Shown here: piece by piece, positions 1 through 7,858 of the stretch
Layout of the letters: each line of letters starts with the position of its first letter
How positions within the stretch are numbered: position 1 is the stretch's first letter
DNA from: Candidatus Methylomirabilota bacterium
GTDB lineage: Bacteria > Methylomirabilota > Methylomirabilia > Rokubacteriales > CSP1-6
NCBI GenBank assembly: GCA_036002485.1
Contig: DASYTI010000251.1
Coordinates: 1 to 64,000 of the forward strand
Reading direction: 5' to 3'
Length of the DNA: 64,000 bases
Translations under genes and position numbers: made by a program
The notes under the pieces: generated by a model
What the model saw: the letters and a program-made list of their open reading frames with translations, nothing else
Told to the model about the DNA's origin: nothing
Databases searched by the model: none

Positions 1-2
1 AC

Positions 3-368
3 CCAGAGGTCGCACCTGACCCAGTTGAATGGCTGGCTACGACGGAAGCAAACCGTCTTGCCGCCGTACGGCGGTTCCACCAGAGCGCTAAGCACGACAC
101 CGGAAGTCCTCAGTTGCATGCGGCCATTCACGTCGTTGTAGAAACCCAGCTCGCCGAGCGCCATCCAGCCGCCACCGATGCGATGAATCGATTGATGGCC
201 GACGGGCTTCGACGCCACGAAGCGTTACACGCGATCGGCTCCGTCGTGGCAGCGGAAATATTCGACATCGTGAAGTCAAAGCGAATTCACAATCCTGAGG
301 CCTATTCGCGCGAGCTGCAGCACCTGACGGCGGCTGCGTGGCGTACGGGTTACGGTGAGCAATCTTGA
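3..368 (+). CDS. DUF1841-like protein, C-terminal part (cut by window edge)
   Basis: The frame is open from the first bases of the window to the TGA at 366-368, so the 5' end lies outside. The visible 121 residues include HAAIHVVVETQLAERHP and RRHEALHAIGSVVA, the His-rich helices typical of DUF1841-type proteins, whose function is unknown. A TTG at 114 could be taken as a start, but the residues before it (DPVEWL, then RFHQSAKHD) look like coding sequence of the same family, so I treat this as a partial gene. No signal peptide or membrane segment is visible. Confidence 0.7.
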   Translation, partial: PEVAPDPVEWLATTEANRLAAVRRFHQSAKHDTGSPQLHAAIHVVVETQLAERHPAATDAMNRLMADGLRRHEALHAIGSVVAAEIFDIVKSKRIHNPEAYSRELQHLTAAAWRTGYGEQS

Positions 369-454
369 GCGCAAGCGGCCGTCCAACAACAGGCTCTAGC
401 TGGCCAGCTCGGCGCCGGCCGCTCAGCCTGACCGTTGGGCCGACGGGCACGCAG

Positions 455-725
455 CTACAGGTTTTCGAGGAGACGGTCGTACCCAGCGTGCGTGCCGATC
501 CAGAACCAATTGATCTCGTTATCGTCCAGAAGCCCAAGGAGCGCGGTATCCCAGGGTCACGCGAACGGAGTAGATAGGATCGCGATCGTGAACCTTCTTG
601 AACTGAAGGCTTGGGTACCGAGCGTTCTCGCGGAACAGCTGATACGCCTTCCGAGCGGCTTCCCTGATCTCAGGTGGAAGCTCGCGATACGCCGCCCAGA
701 AGCGCGGTGTCGCATGCGAGGTCAC
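455..725 (-). pseudogene. ParE/RelE-type toxin gene with a +1 frameshift
   Basis: From a GTG at 725 the frame reads like a ParE/RelE-superfamily toxin (RFWAAYRELPPEIREAARKA, then YSVRVTLGYRA) but stops after 68 residues. Skipping one C of the CC following codon Ala (near 548-552) restores a frame that continues LGLLDDNEINWFWIGTHAGY and DRLLENL to a TAG at 455-457. That is the normal C-terminus of these roughly 90-residue toxins. A short upstream frame on the same strand ends in a TGA overlapping the GTG (722-725), the position of an antitoxin, but it shows no recognisable DNA-binding fold or start codon. Either the toxin is dead or there is one sequencing error. Confidence 0.7.
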
Positions 726-896
726 AGCTTGTCGGGATCGAGTTCCGTCCCTCTGCCGGCGGCGCGGTCAAAGCGGACTCGGGTCGATGTCTCGAGGCTC
801 GGTGCAACGATCCGTACTAGGACAGCCGTGGTGGATGACGGAAGAGCACGCCGTAGTCGTCGCTGAAGGCAGCCCGGCGCGTGGAGGTCCGCCGAA

Positions 897-1754
897 TCAG
901 AGATAGTTCGGGAACATGCGGCGGAAGGTATCGACGGGCGCGCGTGAGCGGAAGTAGGGCATCTGGCTCGTAGAGTACTCGGCGCCACCGCGGAAGATGA
1001 TGGACGCGGTGGCGAGGACCTTGCCGGCCGAGGTCCCGAGCGCGAGCTCGCTCCGCCAGAACGTGCGCTTGCGGTCCACGGGCGCGACGCGGTCGAAGCG
1101 CCCCGCCGCCACCACGGCGGCGTCGCCGGGTAGCTCGGGCTCGAGGATGCTGATGGCGAGACGATTCGTGAGCCCCCCTTCCTTCATGACGAGCGCGCCG
1201 AGCCACCAGGCGACCTCGTCGAGCAGCACGGGGACGAGCGCGGGGTGCAGTCGCTCATCATGGAGCCGCCAGGGCCGGCGCGGCTCGAGCCGAGCCCACA
1301 CGCCCTCATCATCGAAGGCGAGCGCCACCTGGAGCCCGAGGGGATTCCGCGCGCCGCAGGCCAGGCAGTCCTCCGACATCGGCAGCGTCACGCCTTGAGT
1401 GCCTCCCCACCAGGGGGCAGCGAGGCGCTCAGTCTCGAGAGCGGCCACGGTGCCGCTCGTCAGGATGTGGCCACCCTGCGAGATGGTGAGAGCGGCCGTG
1501 CCATCGGCATGATCCGCGGCGATCTCCAGGGCTGATTCGGTTGGCACCGAGGCGGTGAGTCGGCCTTCGAGCCGGCGCGGCCCGAGCGGCCGCCCGAGAC
1601 GCGCGGCGGCGGCATCCACGAGGGCCACGAGGCAGCCGCCGTGCACGATGCCCGGCCAGCTCTGAAGCAGCCGCGGCGCCTCGAGGCGGCCGGGGCCGGG
1701 GCCGTGGAGGTGCAGGGCCTGCTCGAAGGCGCGCGCGATGGTGTCCGGCGCCAA
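897..1754 (-). CDS. tandem hotdog-fold thioesterase (PaaI-like)
   Basis: This 285-residue protein has two hotdog-like halves. The first has WPGIVHGG (about residues 33-40), the loop preceding the catalytic helix in PaaI/4HBT thioesterases. The second starts with SEDCLACGARNPLGL (127-141), a frequent opening of PaaI-type domains. Such enzymes hydrolyse acyl-CoA thioesters in the cytoplasm; the substrate cannot be read from the sequence. It is transcribed divergently from the MFS gene downstream. The second half lacks an obvious HGG motif, so one domain may be structural. Confidence 0.75.
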   Translation of the reverse strand: MAPDTIARAFEQALHLHGPGPGRLEAPRLLQSWPGIVHGGCLVALVDAAAARLGRPLGPRRLEGRLTASVPTESALEIAADHADGTAALTISQGGHILTSGTVAALETERLAAPWWGGTQGVTLPMSEDCLACGARNPLGLQVALAFDDEGVWARLEPRRPWRLHDERLHPALVPVLLDEVAWWLGALVMKEGGLTNRLAISILEPELPGDAAVVAAGRFDRVAPVDRKRTFWRSELALGTSAGKVLATASIIFRGGAEYSTSQMPYFRSRAPVDTFRRMFPNYL

Positions 1755-1770
1755 GGCTATGCGGAGCGCG

Positions 1771-1779
1771 TGCTACACT
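1771..1779 (+). promoter_or_regulatory. extended -10 promoter (TGCTACACT)
   Basis: TGC-TACACT matches an extended -10 element (TGn plus a TATAAT-like hexamer) with no good -35. The same nonamer, or TGCTATACT, precedes several other genes in the window (9483, 39721, 61043). It would drive the MFS gene at 1904 through a leader of about 120 bases that contains a 38-codon ORF (1791-1907) overlapping the MFS start. Confidence 0.45.
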
Positions 1780-1833
1780 CGACGCGAATCATGACGGCGG
1801 CCATTCTACGACGTGGAGAAAGCAGGCCGCAAT

Positions 1834-1897
1834 ATTCAGCCCTCGCCTCACCGCTCTCCTCGCGTTCGGCTCGTCGGGAGCGTTTCGGCTCGAAATT
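1834..1897 (-). repeat. core repeat copy (TTCGAGC...GAGGCGAGGGCTGA family)
   Basis: Read on the minus strand, this segment matches 54533-54588 closely (shared blocks ACGCT-CCGACGAGCC and GCGAGGAGAGCGG) and ends in GAGGCGAGGGCTGAAT, like the copies near 27.8 and 45.7 kb. It occupies the leader of the MFS gene and ends 7 bases before its start. Confidence 0.6.
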
Positions 1898-1903
1898 CAA
1901 TTC

Positions 1904-3109
1904 GTGATTCGCGACTCGGAGTTTCTCCTCGGCGGGCCGTTCGCCCAGGCCGCGCTCACCAGCTTCTTCTTCATGTCCAGCCTCAACTGCTTCATCCTGC
2001 TCCCGCTCTACATCCACCGGCTCGGCGGTACCGAGGCGGAGATCGGCATCGTGCAGGGCGCCTACAGCGCCATCGGCATCCTCTGCCAGCCCGTCGTCGG
2101 ACTCTGGCTCGATCGCGTGGGGCGCCGCGCCTTCATGATTCTGGGCGTGGTGCTCCTGATGGTTTCCTCGGCCTCCTTCATCTTCACGCAGTCGCTGCCC
2201 GTCCTGGCCCTCTTGCGCGTGCTCCAGGGCCTCGGCTTCTCGACCTTCTTCGTGGCGAACTACGTCCACGTCGTGGGTCTGGTGCCCGTGGAGCGCCGAG
2301 GTTGGGCGCTCGGCATCTACGGTCTCTCGGGCTTTCTCGGCACCGCCCTGGCGCCGGTGGCGGGCGAGATCGTGGTCAACAATCTGGGATTCCGCTGGCT
2401 CTTCCTCCTGGCCGTGCTCCTGAGCGGCGTGGCCGCCCTCCTCGTGGCCCGCACCCACGGCATCCATCCGCCGGACATGGGGCGCGGCCCCGGCTTCGAG
2501 ATGTTCCGCGAAGCGCTCAAGGACGTGCTGCGCGTGCACATGGCCCTCGCCTTCTTCTTCGGGCTGGGGATCGGGGCGATGTTCACCTTCCTGCCGACCT
2601 TTGGCGAATCGCTCGGAGTCAGGAGCGTCGCGCTCTACTACACGGCCTACGCGGTGGCGGCCATGGGGGTGCGCGTGGCCGGGGGCAATCTCATCGACAC
2701 GCAAGGCCGCCGAGCCACCATCATCCCGTCCATGTTCATCCAGGCCGCCTCCGTGGCCATTCTCGCGCTCCTGGCCCTCCAGGTGCGACCGCACATGGCC
2801 GTGCCCATCGTGCCCTTCCTCGTCCTGGCGGGGCTGCTGGCGGGGGGCGGACACGGCTTCCTCTACCCCGCGCTTTCGGCTCTTCTGATGGACGTCACCC
2901 CCGAACGGCATCGCGGCGGGGCGGTGGGCATCTTCAGCGGCGTCATGCTCATCGGCCAGACGCTGGGCTCCATGATCTTCGGGTACGTCGCGCATGGGTT
3001 CGGCTATGCGGTGATGTGGGGCGTGGTCACGCTCCTGCTGACCGCGGGCTTCGTGTTGAGCCACCGGCTCCGCGAGGGGCGCGCCGCGCGCGTCCCCGTC
3101 GCCGGTTGA
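1904..3109 (+). CDS. MFS transporter
   Basis: The 401-residue protein is almost entirely hydrophobic segments with the spacing of a 12-helix major facilitator. The loop between helices 2 and 3 has the MFS motif-A pattern (GLWLDRVGRRAF), and a related one follows helix 8 (GGNLIDTQGRRATI). The C-terminus is short and cytoplasmic. The substrate is unknown; general resemblance is to the arabinose-efflux/multidrug type. The GTG start is chosen because hydrophobic sequence begins soon after it; it overlaps the stop of a 38-codon leader ORF (GTGA). Confidence 0.85.
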   Translation: MIRDSEFLLGGPFAQAALTSFFFMSSLNCFILLPLYIHRLGGTEAEIGIVQGAYSAIGILCQPVVGLWLDRVGRRAFMILGVVLLMVSSASFIFTQSLPVLALLRVLQGLGFSTFFVANYVHVVGLVPVERRGWALGIYGLSGFLGTALAPVAGEIVVNNLGFRWLFLLAVLLSGVAALLVARTHGIHPPDMGRGPGFEMFREALKDVLRVHMALAFFFGLGIGAMFTFLPTFGESLGVRSVALYYTAYAVAAMGVRVAGGNLIDTQGRRATIIPSMFIQAASVAILALLALQVRPHMAVPIVPFLVLAGLLAGGGHGFLYPALSALLMDVTPERHRGGAVGIFSGVMLIGQTLGSMIFGYVAHGFGYAVMWGVVTLLLTAGFVLSHRLREGRAARVPVAG

Positions 3110-3175
3110 CTTGCTCCGGGCCGCCGCCGATACTGCTCTGGCGCGCGAGCAGCGCGCGAAGACTGGAGGATCACG

Positions 3176-3703
3176 ATGACCGTGCTGGCCGCCGTCGTGA
3201 GACACGCAGTGCTGATCCTCGTTGTCGTCGTTCTCACCGTGGAAGTCCCGCGGGCGCAGCCGCCGCCCGCCACTCCCCAGGAAGTGAGCGTGGTCGGCCT
3301 GTTCGTCAGCCCCGGGAGCGGCCAGCCCCATGTCGTCCTCCAGGGCAAGCGTGACCGTCGGCGATTCGCCATGGCCATCGGGCTCGCCGAGGCGAACGGC
3401 ATCGCCGTTCCTCTGGAGAATCGCGTGCCCCCGCGCCCGCTCACCCACGACCTCTTCCTCACCCTGTTCGGTCGGCTCCGGGTCACCGTCACCAAGGTGA
3501 TCATCACGGACCTGCGCGACGACATCTACTACGCCACCGTCTATCTCGATGCCAGCGGCAAAGAGATGCAGCTCGACTCGCGCCCCTCCGACGCCATCGC
3601 GCTGGCCATCCGCGCGAAGGCGCCCGTCTTCGCCGAGGAGCGCGTGTTCGACAAGTCGGAGCGGCTGCTGACGCCACCCGCCCCGCCGGGACAGCGGATC
3701 TAG
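3176..3703 (+). CDS. exported bifunctional nuclease (BFN/DUF151) domain protein
   Basis: Residues 1-27 form a cleavable-looking signal peptide (long Val/Leu stretch, then PRAQ). The rest is one BFN/DUF151 domain: GLFVSPGSGQPHVVLQ early, then LDSRPSDAIALAIR around 134-146, the signature of the family. BFN domains have been described as nucleases in plants and are common in bacteria with unclear roles. A signal peptide suggests the domain acts outside the cytoplasm here. It sits 4 bases before the AAA ATPase, so the two are probably one transcript. Confidence 0.8.
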   Translation: MTVLAAVVRHAVLILVVVVLTVEVPRAQPPPATPQEVSVVGLFVSPGSGQPHVVLQGKRDRRRFAMAIGLAEANGIAVPLENRVPPRPLTHDLFLTLFGRLRVTVTKVIITDLRDDIYYATVYLDASGKEMQLDSRPSDAIALAIRAKAPVFAEERVFDKSERLLTPPAPPGQRI

Positions 3704-3707
3704 CCGG

Positions 3708-4688
3708 ATGGCTCCTGAAGAAGCGAGCAGCGGCGGCGGGGCCGTCCCCTCGAAGCTCGAACCGGACAGCCAGCAGTGGGCCATCCAGCGGCGCATCGAA
3801 GACGTCTTCGCCAAGCTCGGAGAGAAGTTCGGCGATCTGACCGGTCGGGTGGAGGTGCGCCTGCGTCCCGACACCACCTTCGAGCAGATCGGCGGGCTGC
3901 GGGAGGCCAAGGGCATCGTGCGAAGCCTGGGCACGGCCCTGACCGACCCCGAGCTTTATCGTCAGTGGGGCATCACACCTCCCAAGGGCGTGCTGCTCTT
4001 CGGGCCACCCGGCACCGGCAAGTCCCTCCTCGCGCGCGCGCTGGCCACCGAGACAGGCGCCGTTTTCTACCATCTGAAGCTCATGAACCTCACCTCCAAG
4101 TTTGGCCCCGCCACGGGAGAGCTCCTGCCGGAGATCCTCACGGTGGCCCGGGAGCAGGGCAAGGGCGTGGTCTTCCTCGACGAGGCCAATGCCCTCTCCC
4201 TCGAGCATCTGCTCCCGCCCGCCCAGGCGCGGGAGGCGAGCGCGCGGGTGGTCGCGGCGCTCTGCGAGAAGCTCGACGGGCTCGAGGACTTTTCGCGGCT
4301 CATCGTGGTGGGCTCCACGAGCCGGACGGACTCCGTCGACGCCTCGCTGGTGGCCCCCGGGCGCCTCGACCGCCTCGTCGAAGTGGCGCTGCCCGACGGG
4401 GTCGCCCAGCAGGAAATCCTGGAGCTGACGCGCCTACGCACCGAGGCGGCCGCCGGCCGCCCGCTCTTCGCCGACCTCGACTACCGCTCCGTGCTGCCCC
4501 CCATGGGCGGGATGAGCGGCGCCGAGCTCTCGGAGATCGCCCGCCGCGCCCTCGAGCAGAAGGTGCACGCGGCCGGGCAGGGGCAGGACCCGGGTCTCGT
4601 GACCACGCACGATATCCTGCAGCAGATCGACGCTTACCGTCGCATCCGGGAGATGGTCGAAAAAATCCGCTACGGCCAGTACCTCTGA
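3708..4688 (+). CDS. AAA+ ATPase, proteasomal-ATPase/FtsH type
   Basis: A single AAA module: Walker A GPPGTGKS (99-106), Walker B VVFLDEA (154-160), sensor-1 region VVGSTSRTDSVDASL and arginine-finger segment APGRLDRLVEV, then a helical lid with GGMSGAELSEIARRAL. The N-terminal 60 residues are charged and probably helical, without a recognisable substrate domain; no membrane helix or protease domain is present, which excludes FtsH itself. It likely remodels a protein partner. Its only operon neighbour is the BFN-domain gene. Confidence 0.8.
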   Translation: MAPEEASSGGGAVPSKLEPDSQQWAIQRRIEDVFAKLGEKFGDLTGRVEVRLRPDTTFEQIGGLREAKGIVRSLGTALTDPELYRQWGITPPKGVLLFGPPGTGKSLLARALATETGAVFYHLKLMNLTSKFGPATGELLPEILTVAREQGKGVVFLDEANALSLEHLLPPAQAREASARVVAALCEKLDGLEDFSRLIVVGSTSRTDSVDASLVAPGRLDRLVEVALPDGVAQQEILELTRLRTEAAAGRPLFADLDYRSVLPPMGGMSGAELSEIARRALEQKVHAAGQGQDPGLVTTHDILQQIDAYRRIREMVEKIRYGQYL

Positions 4689-4696
4689 GGCAGGCG

Positions 4697-4900
4697 GCTA
4701 ACCCGAACTATTCACGAGCGCGGGTACCGCATCCGGGCCTCCCCCTCACCCTGCCCTCTCCCCCTCCGGGGGCGAGGGATCAAAATGAATCCCTCTCCCT
4801 CTCCGAGGGAGAGGGCCGCAGTTCGAGCTGAAGGGCGCAGCCCTGAGGCGAGGGCTGAGTAGATCAGGGTGGCGTTGTCTCGCGAATAGCCCAGGCTAAC
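4697..4900. repeat. 204-bp TIR element, copy 1
   Basis: The ends are imperfect inverted repeats: left CTAACC-CGAA-CTATTCACGAG, right (complement) TTAGCC-TGGG-CTATTCGCGAG. Inside are CCCTCACC/CCTCTCCC hairpins and a TTCGAGCTGA...GGGCTGAGT core. The copy at 7160-7363 has the same length and end sequences, but its inner core is inverted. The right end overlaps the stop codon of the gene at 4896-7154. No ORF for a transposase is inside, so it resembles a MITE. Confidence 0.7.
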
Positions 4901-7154
4901 GCTCGAATCTGAAGGCGCCGATGACGTTGGAAAAGTCGTCGGTCCACGCGCGCGAGCCCGCCAGAGGCCTCGATGATCGCCAGCGCGACGGCGGAGCGAT
5001 CAGCGTCGCCACGTCTCGGCTGTCGCGGGCCACTATCATCCATGTCGACGTCGCCTTGCCCTGTGCCCGCTCCTCAGCCGTCGGATCATTCTCCTGTATC
5101 CAGGCCCCGAGACCGAGGTCCGCGGCGGCCGCTGCCACCACTGGCTCGAGCGTGAGGTAGCGATTGGAGATGTGATAGGCGAGGATGCCGCCCGGCGCCA
5201 GCTTCGCGACGTAGCCGGCCATGGCCTCCCGCGTGAGGAGGTGGAGCGGGATCGAATCCGAGCTGAAGGCATCGAGCACGATGAGACTGAAGGCGCCGTC
5301 GGGCTGACGCGCGAGGGTCAGGCGCGCGTCGCCCAGGACGATGTCTACCTCTCCCCGGCTGTTCGAGAGGAAGGTGAAGAGCCGCGGATCGTTCGCGATG
5401 CGCCGCACGGCCGGATCGATCTCGAAGAAGGTCACCCGCTGGCCAGGCTGACCATAGGCGGCGAGAGATCCCACGCCCAGGCCGACGGCGGCCACGCGGG
5501 GCGCATTCCCGCGGGCCGCGAGCGCCGCGAAGACCTGGCCCAGGGGGCCGGTCGGATGGTAGTAGGTCAGCGGCCGGTCCGGATTCTGGGTGTCCTGCAT
5601 CCCGTGCACCGTGGTGCCGTGGAGGAGCCGACGGAACCGGCCGTGGTCCGTGAGCATGACCCGATGGACGGCAAAGAAGCTCCGCTCCGTGAGGGCGAGC
5701 TTCCCGGCAAGCTGGGGCTCCGCCCAGGCCGAGACGAGGAAGAGCGCGCCAAGCGAGAGCGCGAACCGTGCCGGCCTGTCCGAGGCGAGGAAGCAGAGCA
5801 GCACCGGGATCCCCACCGTGGCCGCCGTTCTGACCGGGCCCGCATCGAGACCCAGGACATCGCGCGCGAGAGCGATGAGCGCGAAGGTGACGACGCCGAT
5901 GGCGATGCCGTAGAGGAGATCCGAGTGGCCCGCGCGCGTTTCCGGATGGCGCGGCACCATGAGGGCGCCGGCGGCGGCCAGGGCCAGCGGATACTCGAGG
6001 AGCGTATTGAAGACGATGGGGGCGATGAGCCCGGCGAGCACGCCCCCGATGACCCCACCCGTGGTCACCCAGAGATAGAAGACGGTCAGCCGCGCGGGCT
6101 CGGGTCTCTGGTCGTACAGGTAAGCGTGGCACATCCAGGCGGCGAGGAAGAAGGCAGCCAGATGGAGCGCCGCGAACTCGGGCTGGGGCTGCTCGAGGAC
6201 GAGGAGCAGCGCCACGGGCACGAGGAGGAGGGGAAGGAGCCGCGAGAGCGATGGCGTGGGCACAAGCCGGCGCGGCGAGAAGGCCAGGACGAAGCTCAGC
6301 AGATAGAGGGCGAGGGGCACCACCCACAGCAGCGGGATGGGCGCGACATTGGTCGTGAGGTAGCTCGTGACCCCCAGGAGCAGGCTCGAGGGTACCGCGG
6401 CGAGCGCAAGCCAGCGCAGCACGCGACGGCCGTCGGGAGGGTCGATGACGATGGGTGCGGCGGCCAGATCGGGCGCGGCCGCCACCTCCGCGAAGGTCTC
6501 CCGCGGTGACGAGCCACGCGATCGCCGATGGGACCGGAAGACAGAGACGCCGCAGCCGATCACGAGCGCGCAGAGCGCGGCATAGCCGCCGGCCCAGATC
6601 CAGCTCTGCTCGGCGAGCCGGAGGCGCGGCTCGAGCAGGAACGGGTAGGCGAGGAGCGCGCAGAGCGAGGCGAGGTTGCTCACGCTGTAGAGGACATACG
6701 GCCGCGCGGTCGCCGGATCCTGGCCCGTGATGTACCAGCGTTGCAGGAGCGGGGTGCTGCCCGAGATCGCCAGGAAGGGGAGGCCCACCAGCGCCGCGAG
6801 GGCGCCCATGACCAGGAGCGCGGGCGGAGCCGCCTCCACGGCCGCGAGGGCCTGGATGCGGGTGAAGCCGGCATTGCTGGCGCCGAAGGGCAGGGCCGCG
6901 AGGGCCACGAGGAGCAGGCTCACGTGCAGGGCGACCTGTCGCCCCAGGGAGAGCCTCGCCGCCGACACGTGGGCATAGGCGTAGCCGAGGAGGAGGGTGG
7001 TCTGGAAGAAGACCAGGGACGCCGTCCACACCGGGGGCGCCCAGCCGAAGGTCGGCAGCACCATCTTGCCCACGAGAGGCTGGACGAGGAAGAGGAGAAA
7101 GGAGCTCAGGAAGACGGTGAGCGTGAAGAGCGCGCGCATCGCGTGAGGGCTCAC
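4896..7154 (-). CDS. fused membrane (MFS-like)/spermidine-synthase-like protein
   Basis: This 752-residue protein has an N-terminal membrane region of about 14 hydrophobic segments (to about residue 500), opening FLLFLVQPLVGKMVLP, which is typical of the fused MFS/spermidine-synthase family. The C-terminal 230 residues are a Rossmann methyltransferase/polyamine-synthase fold: VAAVGLGVGSLAAYG (nucleotide loop), FFEIDP, VLGDARLTL and LIVLDAFSSDSIP. The active-site Asp of true spermidine synthases seems present in LDAFSSD, but whether it makes polyamines is unproven. The ATG is 6 bases from a TIR element and the stop lies inside another, so its promoter must come from the repeat or beyond. Confidence 0.85.
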   Translation of the reverse strand: MSPHAMRALFTLTVFLSSFLLFLVQPLVGKMVLPTFGWAPPVWTASLVFFQTTLLLGYAYAHVSAARLSLGRQVALHVSLLLVALAALPFGASNAGFTRIQALAAVEAAPPALLVMGALAALVGLPFLAISGSTPLLQRWYITGQDPATARPYVLYSVSNLASLCALLAYPFLLEPRLRLAEQSWIWAGGYAALCALVIGCGVSVFRSHRRSRGSSPRETFAEVAAAPDLAAAPIVIDPPDGRRVLRWLALAAVPSSLLLGVTSYLTTNVAPIPLLWVVPLALYLLSFVLAFSPRRLVPTPSLSRLLPLLLVPVALLLVLEQPQPEFAALHLAAFFLAAWMCHAYLYDQRPEPARLTVFYLWVTTGGVIGGVLAGLIAPIVFNTLLEYPLALAAAGALMVPRHPETRAGHSDLLYGIAIGVVTFALIALARDVLGLDAGPVRTAATVGIPVLLCFLASDRPARFALSLGALFLVSAWAEPQLAGKLALTERSFFAVHRVMLTDHGRFRRLLHGTTVHGMQDTQNPDRPLTYYHPTGPLGQVFAALAARGNAPRVAAVGLGVGSLAAYGQPGQRVTFFEIDPAVRRIANDPRLFTFLSNSRGEVDIVLGDARLTLARQPDGAFSLIVLDAFSSDSIPLHLLTREAMAGYVAKLAPGGILAYHISNRYLTLEPVVAAAAADLGLGAWIQENDPTAEERAQGKATSTWMIVARDSRDVATLIAPPSRWRSSRPLAGSRAWTDDFSNVIGAFRFER

Positions 7155-7159
7155 GTGAC

Positions 7160-7363
7160 TCTAGCGCGAATTATTCACGAACGCATGTACCGCTTCCTGG
7201 CCGCCCTCTTATCTACTCAGCCGTCGCCTCAGGGCTTCGCCCTTCAGCTCGAACTGCGGCCCTCTCCCCCGATGGGGGAGAGGGATAAAAATGAATCCCT
7301 CTCCCTCGGAGAGGGAGAGGGTTGGGTGAGGGTGGCGTTGTCTCGCGAATAATCCAGGCTAGA
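7160..7363. repeat. 204-bp TIR element, copy 2
   Basis: Left end CTAGCG-CGAA-TTATTCACGA and right end (complement) CTAGCC-TGGA-TTATTCGCGA form the terminal inverted repeat. The outer parts match copy 1 in the same orientation while the inner TTCGAGC/CTCTCCC core is reversed. The inner hairpin CCCTCTCCCCC-GAT-GGGGGAGAGGG is shared with 47003-47027. A CTA/TA at both outer edges could be a short target duplication. Confidence 0.7.
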
Positions 7364-7441
7364 TGACGGGAGGCCGTGGTCAACGTCGGCGCCACAGGGT
7401 CTGTGCATCGGGCCGCGCATCAATGATACGATGGCCGATCG

Positions 7442-7858
7442 ATGCCGTCGGTCACCAGCATTCGCGTCCGCTACAAGGACACCGACACCATGTCGGTCGT
7501 CTACTACGGCAACTACCTGACCTACTTCGAGGTCGCCCGGGTCGAGTACCTGCGCGAGCGAGGGCTGCCCATGTCTCAGGTGAACAAGCGCATCCACATG
7601 CCGGTGGTGGAGGCGCTCGTCCGCTATGTCAAGCCGGCCCGGCTCGACGACCTGCTGGAAGTGACATCGCGCGTGGGCGAGCGCAAGCGCGCGAGCTTCA
7701 CGTTCTTCTACGAGATCAAGAACGAGGCGCGTGAGCTCGTGGCCACGGGGCACACGCGCCATGCCTGCTGGGATCCCGCCACGGCCAGGATGATCGCCAT
7801 TCCCGACTGGCTCAAGGAGATCATGCCGGATGCCGACCTCGATCCGATCGATCGCTGA
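7442..7858 (+). CDS. YbgC/FadM-type acyl-CoA thioesterase
   Basis: A 138-residue single hotdog domain. RYKDTDTMSVVYYGNYL (10-26) is the YbgC signature, with Asp15 at the catalytic position. Family members hydrolyse short or hydroxybenzoyl acyl-CoAs in the cytoplasm. Its last 29 bases overlap the start of the formate-THF ligase gene, so translation is probably coupled although no metabolic link is obvious. Unlike many YbgC genes it is not next to tolQ, although a complete tol operon lies 10 kb away. Confidence 0.85.
   Translation: MPSVTSIRVRYKDTDTMSVVYYGNYLTYFEVARVEYLRERGLPMSQVNKRIHMPVVEALVRYVKPARLDDLLEVTSRVGERKRASFTFFYEIKNEARELVATGHTRHACWDPATARMIAIPDWLKEIMPDADLDPIDR

Noticed and set aside
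1813-3354. 513-codon frame over the MFS gene
   Set aside because: It is a GC-rich shadow frame, Arg/Pro/His-rich without domains; the 401-residue MFS frame is clearly coding.
1757-3934. 725-codon minus-strand frame
   Set aside because: His/Gly/Glu-rich antisense shadow across three real genes; no family resemblance.
4740-4830. Possible CRISPR-like repeats (CTCTCCC blocks)
   Set aside because: Inverted, hairpin-forming repeats without regular spacing or spacers; no cas genes.
5172-6509. 445-codon + strand frame within the spermidine-synthase-like gene
   Set aside because: Glu/Gly/Arg/His antisense shadow, no hydrophobic or motif structure.
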